Origin: Defluviitaleaceae bacterium | GTDB taxonomy: Bacteria > Bacillota > Clostridia > Lachnospirales > WQUN01 | Direction: 5' to 3' | Length of the DNA stretch: 7,800 nt | Assembly (NCBI GenBank): GCA_009783395.1 | Contig: WRHA01000329.1 | Coordinates: 1-7,800, forward strand | Position numbers and translations under genes: made by a program | The notes under the pieces: model-generated | What the model saw: the letters and a program-made list of their open reading frames with translations, nothing else | Databases searched by the model: none | What the model was told of the DNA's origin: nothing | Part shown: in pieces, positions 7,282-7,800 of the stretch | Numbering within the stretch: the first letter of the stretch is position 1 | Layout of the letters: each line of letters starts with the position of its first letter

Positions 7282-7800
7282 TTATTGAAGCGCGTTTGCG
7301 CCGGAAACAATTTCCGTAATTTCCTGCGTAATCGCACTTTGACGCTGGCGATTATATTGAAGCGTTAATTTCTCGATAATTTCGCCGGCATTCTTCGTGG
7401 CAGAGTCCATGCTTGTCATGCGAGCGGCTTGCTCGCAAAGCGCGGACGATGCCATCGCGGCGTAAAGATACATCGATAAATACCACGGAATCAAGCTCCG
7501 AAGCACGTTTTCGATACCGGAATCGTATTCAACTTCTTGATTCATCGACGACGCAGTTTTGGGGTCGGGCTTTGCAAAAAAGCCCAAATTTTCAAACTCT
7601 TCGCCGTCTCTCAAATGCGTGCCGACAACGCGGCGCAAATAATCCGGGTCAAGCGGAAGCACTTTTCGGATAATCGGCTCGAGCGAAAGAACCGTAAAAA
7701 ACTGCGTGTACACAAGGTATACTTCGTCGATTTCGCCCGATTCATACATAGAGACAAGCCTGTCGCCCGCCGCTTTCGCTTCCGCAAAACTCGGCGTTTC
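7282..7800 (-). CDS. atpG: ATP synthase F1 gamma subunit, 3' part (5' end outside window)
   Basis: This is the C-terminal 172 residues of the gamma subunit, the central rotor shaft that turns inside the alpha3-beta3 hexamer. The frame is open from the window edge at 7800 to TAA at 7282-7284; the ATG at 7749 is internal. Recognisable gamma features are DEVYLVYTQFFTVLS, corresponding to the conserved V-x-x-x-Y-T-x-F strand, and the C-terminal helix with SALCEQAARMTSMDSATKNA followed by LTLQYNRQRQSAITQEITEIV, ending in ANALQ. This C-terminal helix is the family's most conserved part and forms the shaft tip. It is directly followed, after 7 nt, by the GNAT gene instead of atpD. The alpha and delta subunit genes would be expected upstream of it, beyond position 7800. 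Confidence 0.95.
   Translation of the reverse strand, partial: ETPSFAEAKAAGDRLVSMYESGEIDEVYLVYTQFFTVLSLEPIIRKVLPLDPDYLRRVVGTHLRDGEEFENLGFFAKPDPKTASSMNQEVEYDSGIENVLRSLIPWYLSMYLYAAMASSALCEQAARMTSMDSATKNAGEIIEKLTLQYNRQRQSAITQEITEIVSGANALQ

Overview
This window looks like chromosomal DNA of a Firmicutes/Bacillota-type bacterium (Clostridia-like is my best guess). It has a moderate, near-balanced GC content, strong Shine-Dalgarno sites mixed with GTG and TTG starts, a SpoVB/MurJ-type flippase, a type II (CoaW-like) pantothenate kinase, an F1 ATP synthase gene cluster and a Cys-lipoprotein with a Pro/Ser/Asp-rich linker. The species cannot be named from the sequence. No RNA genes, insertion sequences, phage genes or CRISPR arrays were seen.

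Layout. On the + strand, positions 1-1252 hold the 3' part of a type II pantothenate kinase gene followed 18 nt later by an SDR oxidoreductase of the FabG type. This unit converges, with only 16 nt between stop codons, on a long minus-strand block. Read in its own direction from 7800 down to 1269, that block is: 3' part of atpG (F1 gamma), a GNAT acetyltransferase, atpD (F1 beta, TTG start), an unusually long spacer with about four copies of a 14-bp repeat, atpC (F1 epsilon), a 70-residue double glycine-zipper membrane protein, a strong Rho-independent terminator, a lipoprotein with a PstS-like C-terminal domain, and a SpoVB-like flippase.

How it works together. atpG, atpD and atpC encode the rotor stalk, catalytic subunit and regulatory epsilon subunit of F1. 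The GNAT gene sits where atpG normally abuts atpD, and the glycine-zipper gene begins 2 nt after the atpC stop, so both accessory genes appear to be co-transcribed with ATP synthase. The terminator after the glycine-zipper gene ends this operon, but its U-tract lies directly against the ribosome binding site of the lipoprotein gene. That leaves no space for a separate promoter there, so the lipoprotein (and possibly the flippase) may depend on read-through or on a promoter lying upstream of the hairpin.

Points most worth a second look: the acetyltransferase embedded in the atp operon, the glycine-zipper protein appended to it, the repeat-bearing atpD-atpC spacer, the terminator/RBS abutment, and the two-domain lipoprotein. 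None is a proven new system. They are accessory additions to an otherwise ordinary housekeeping region.
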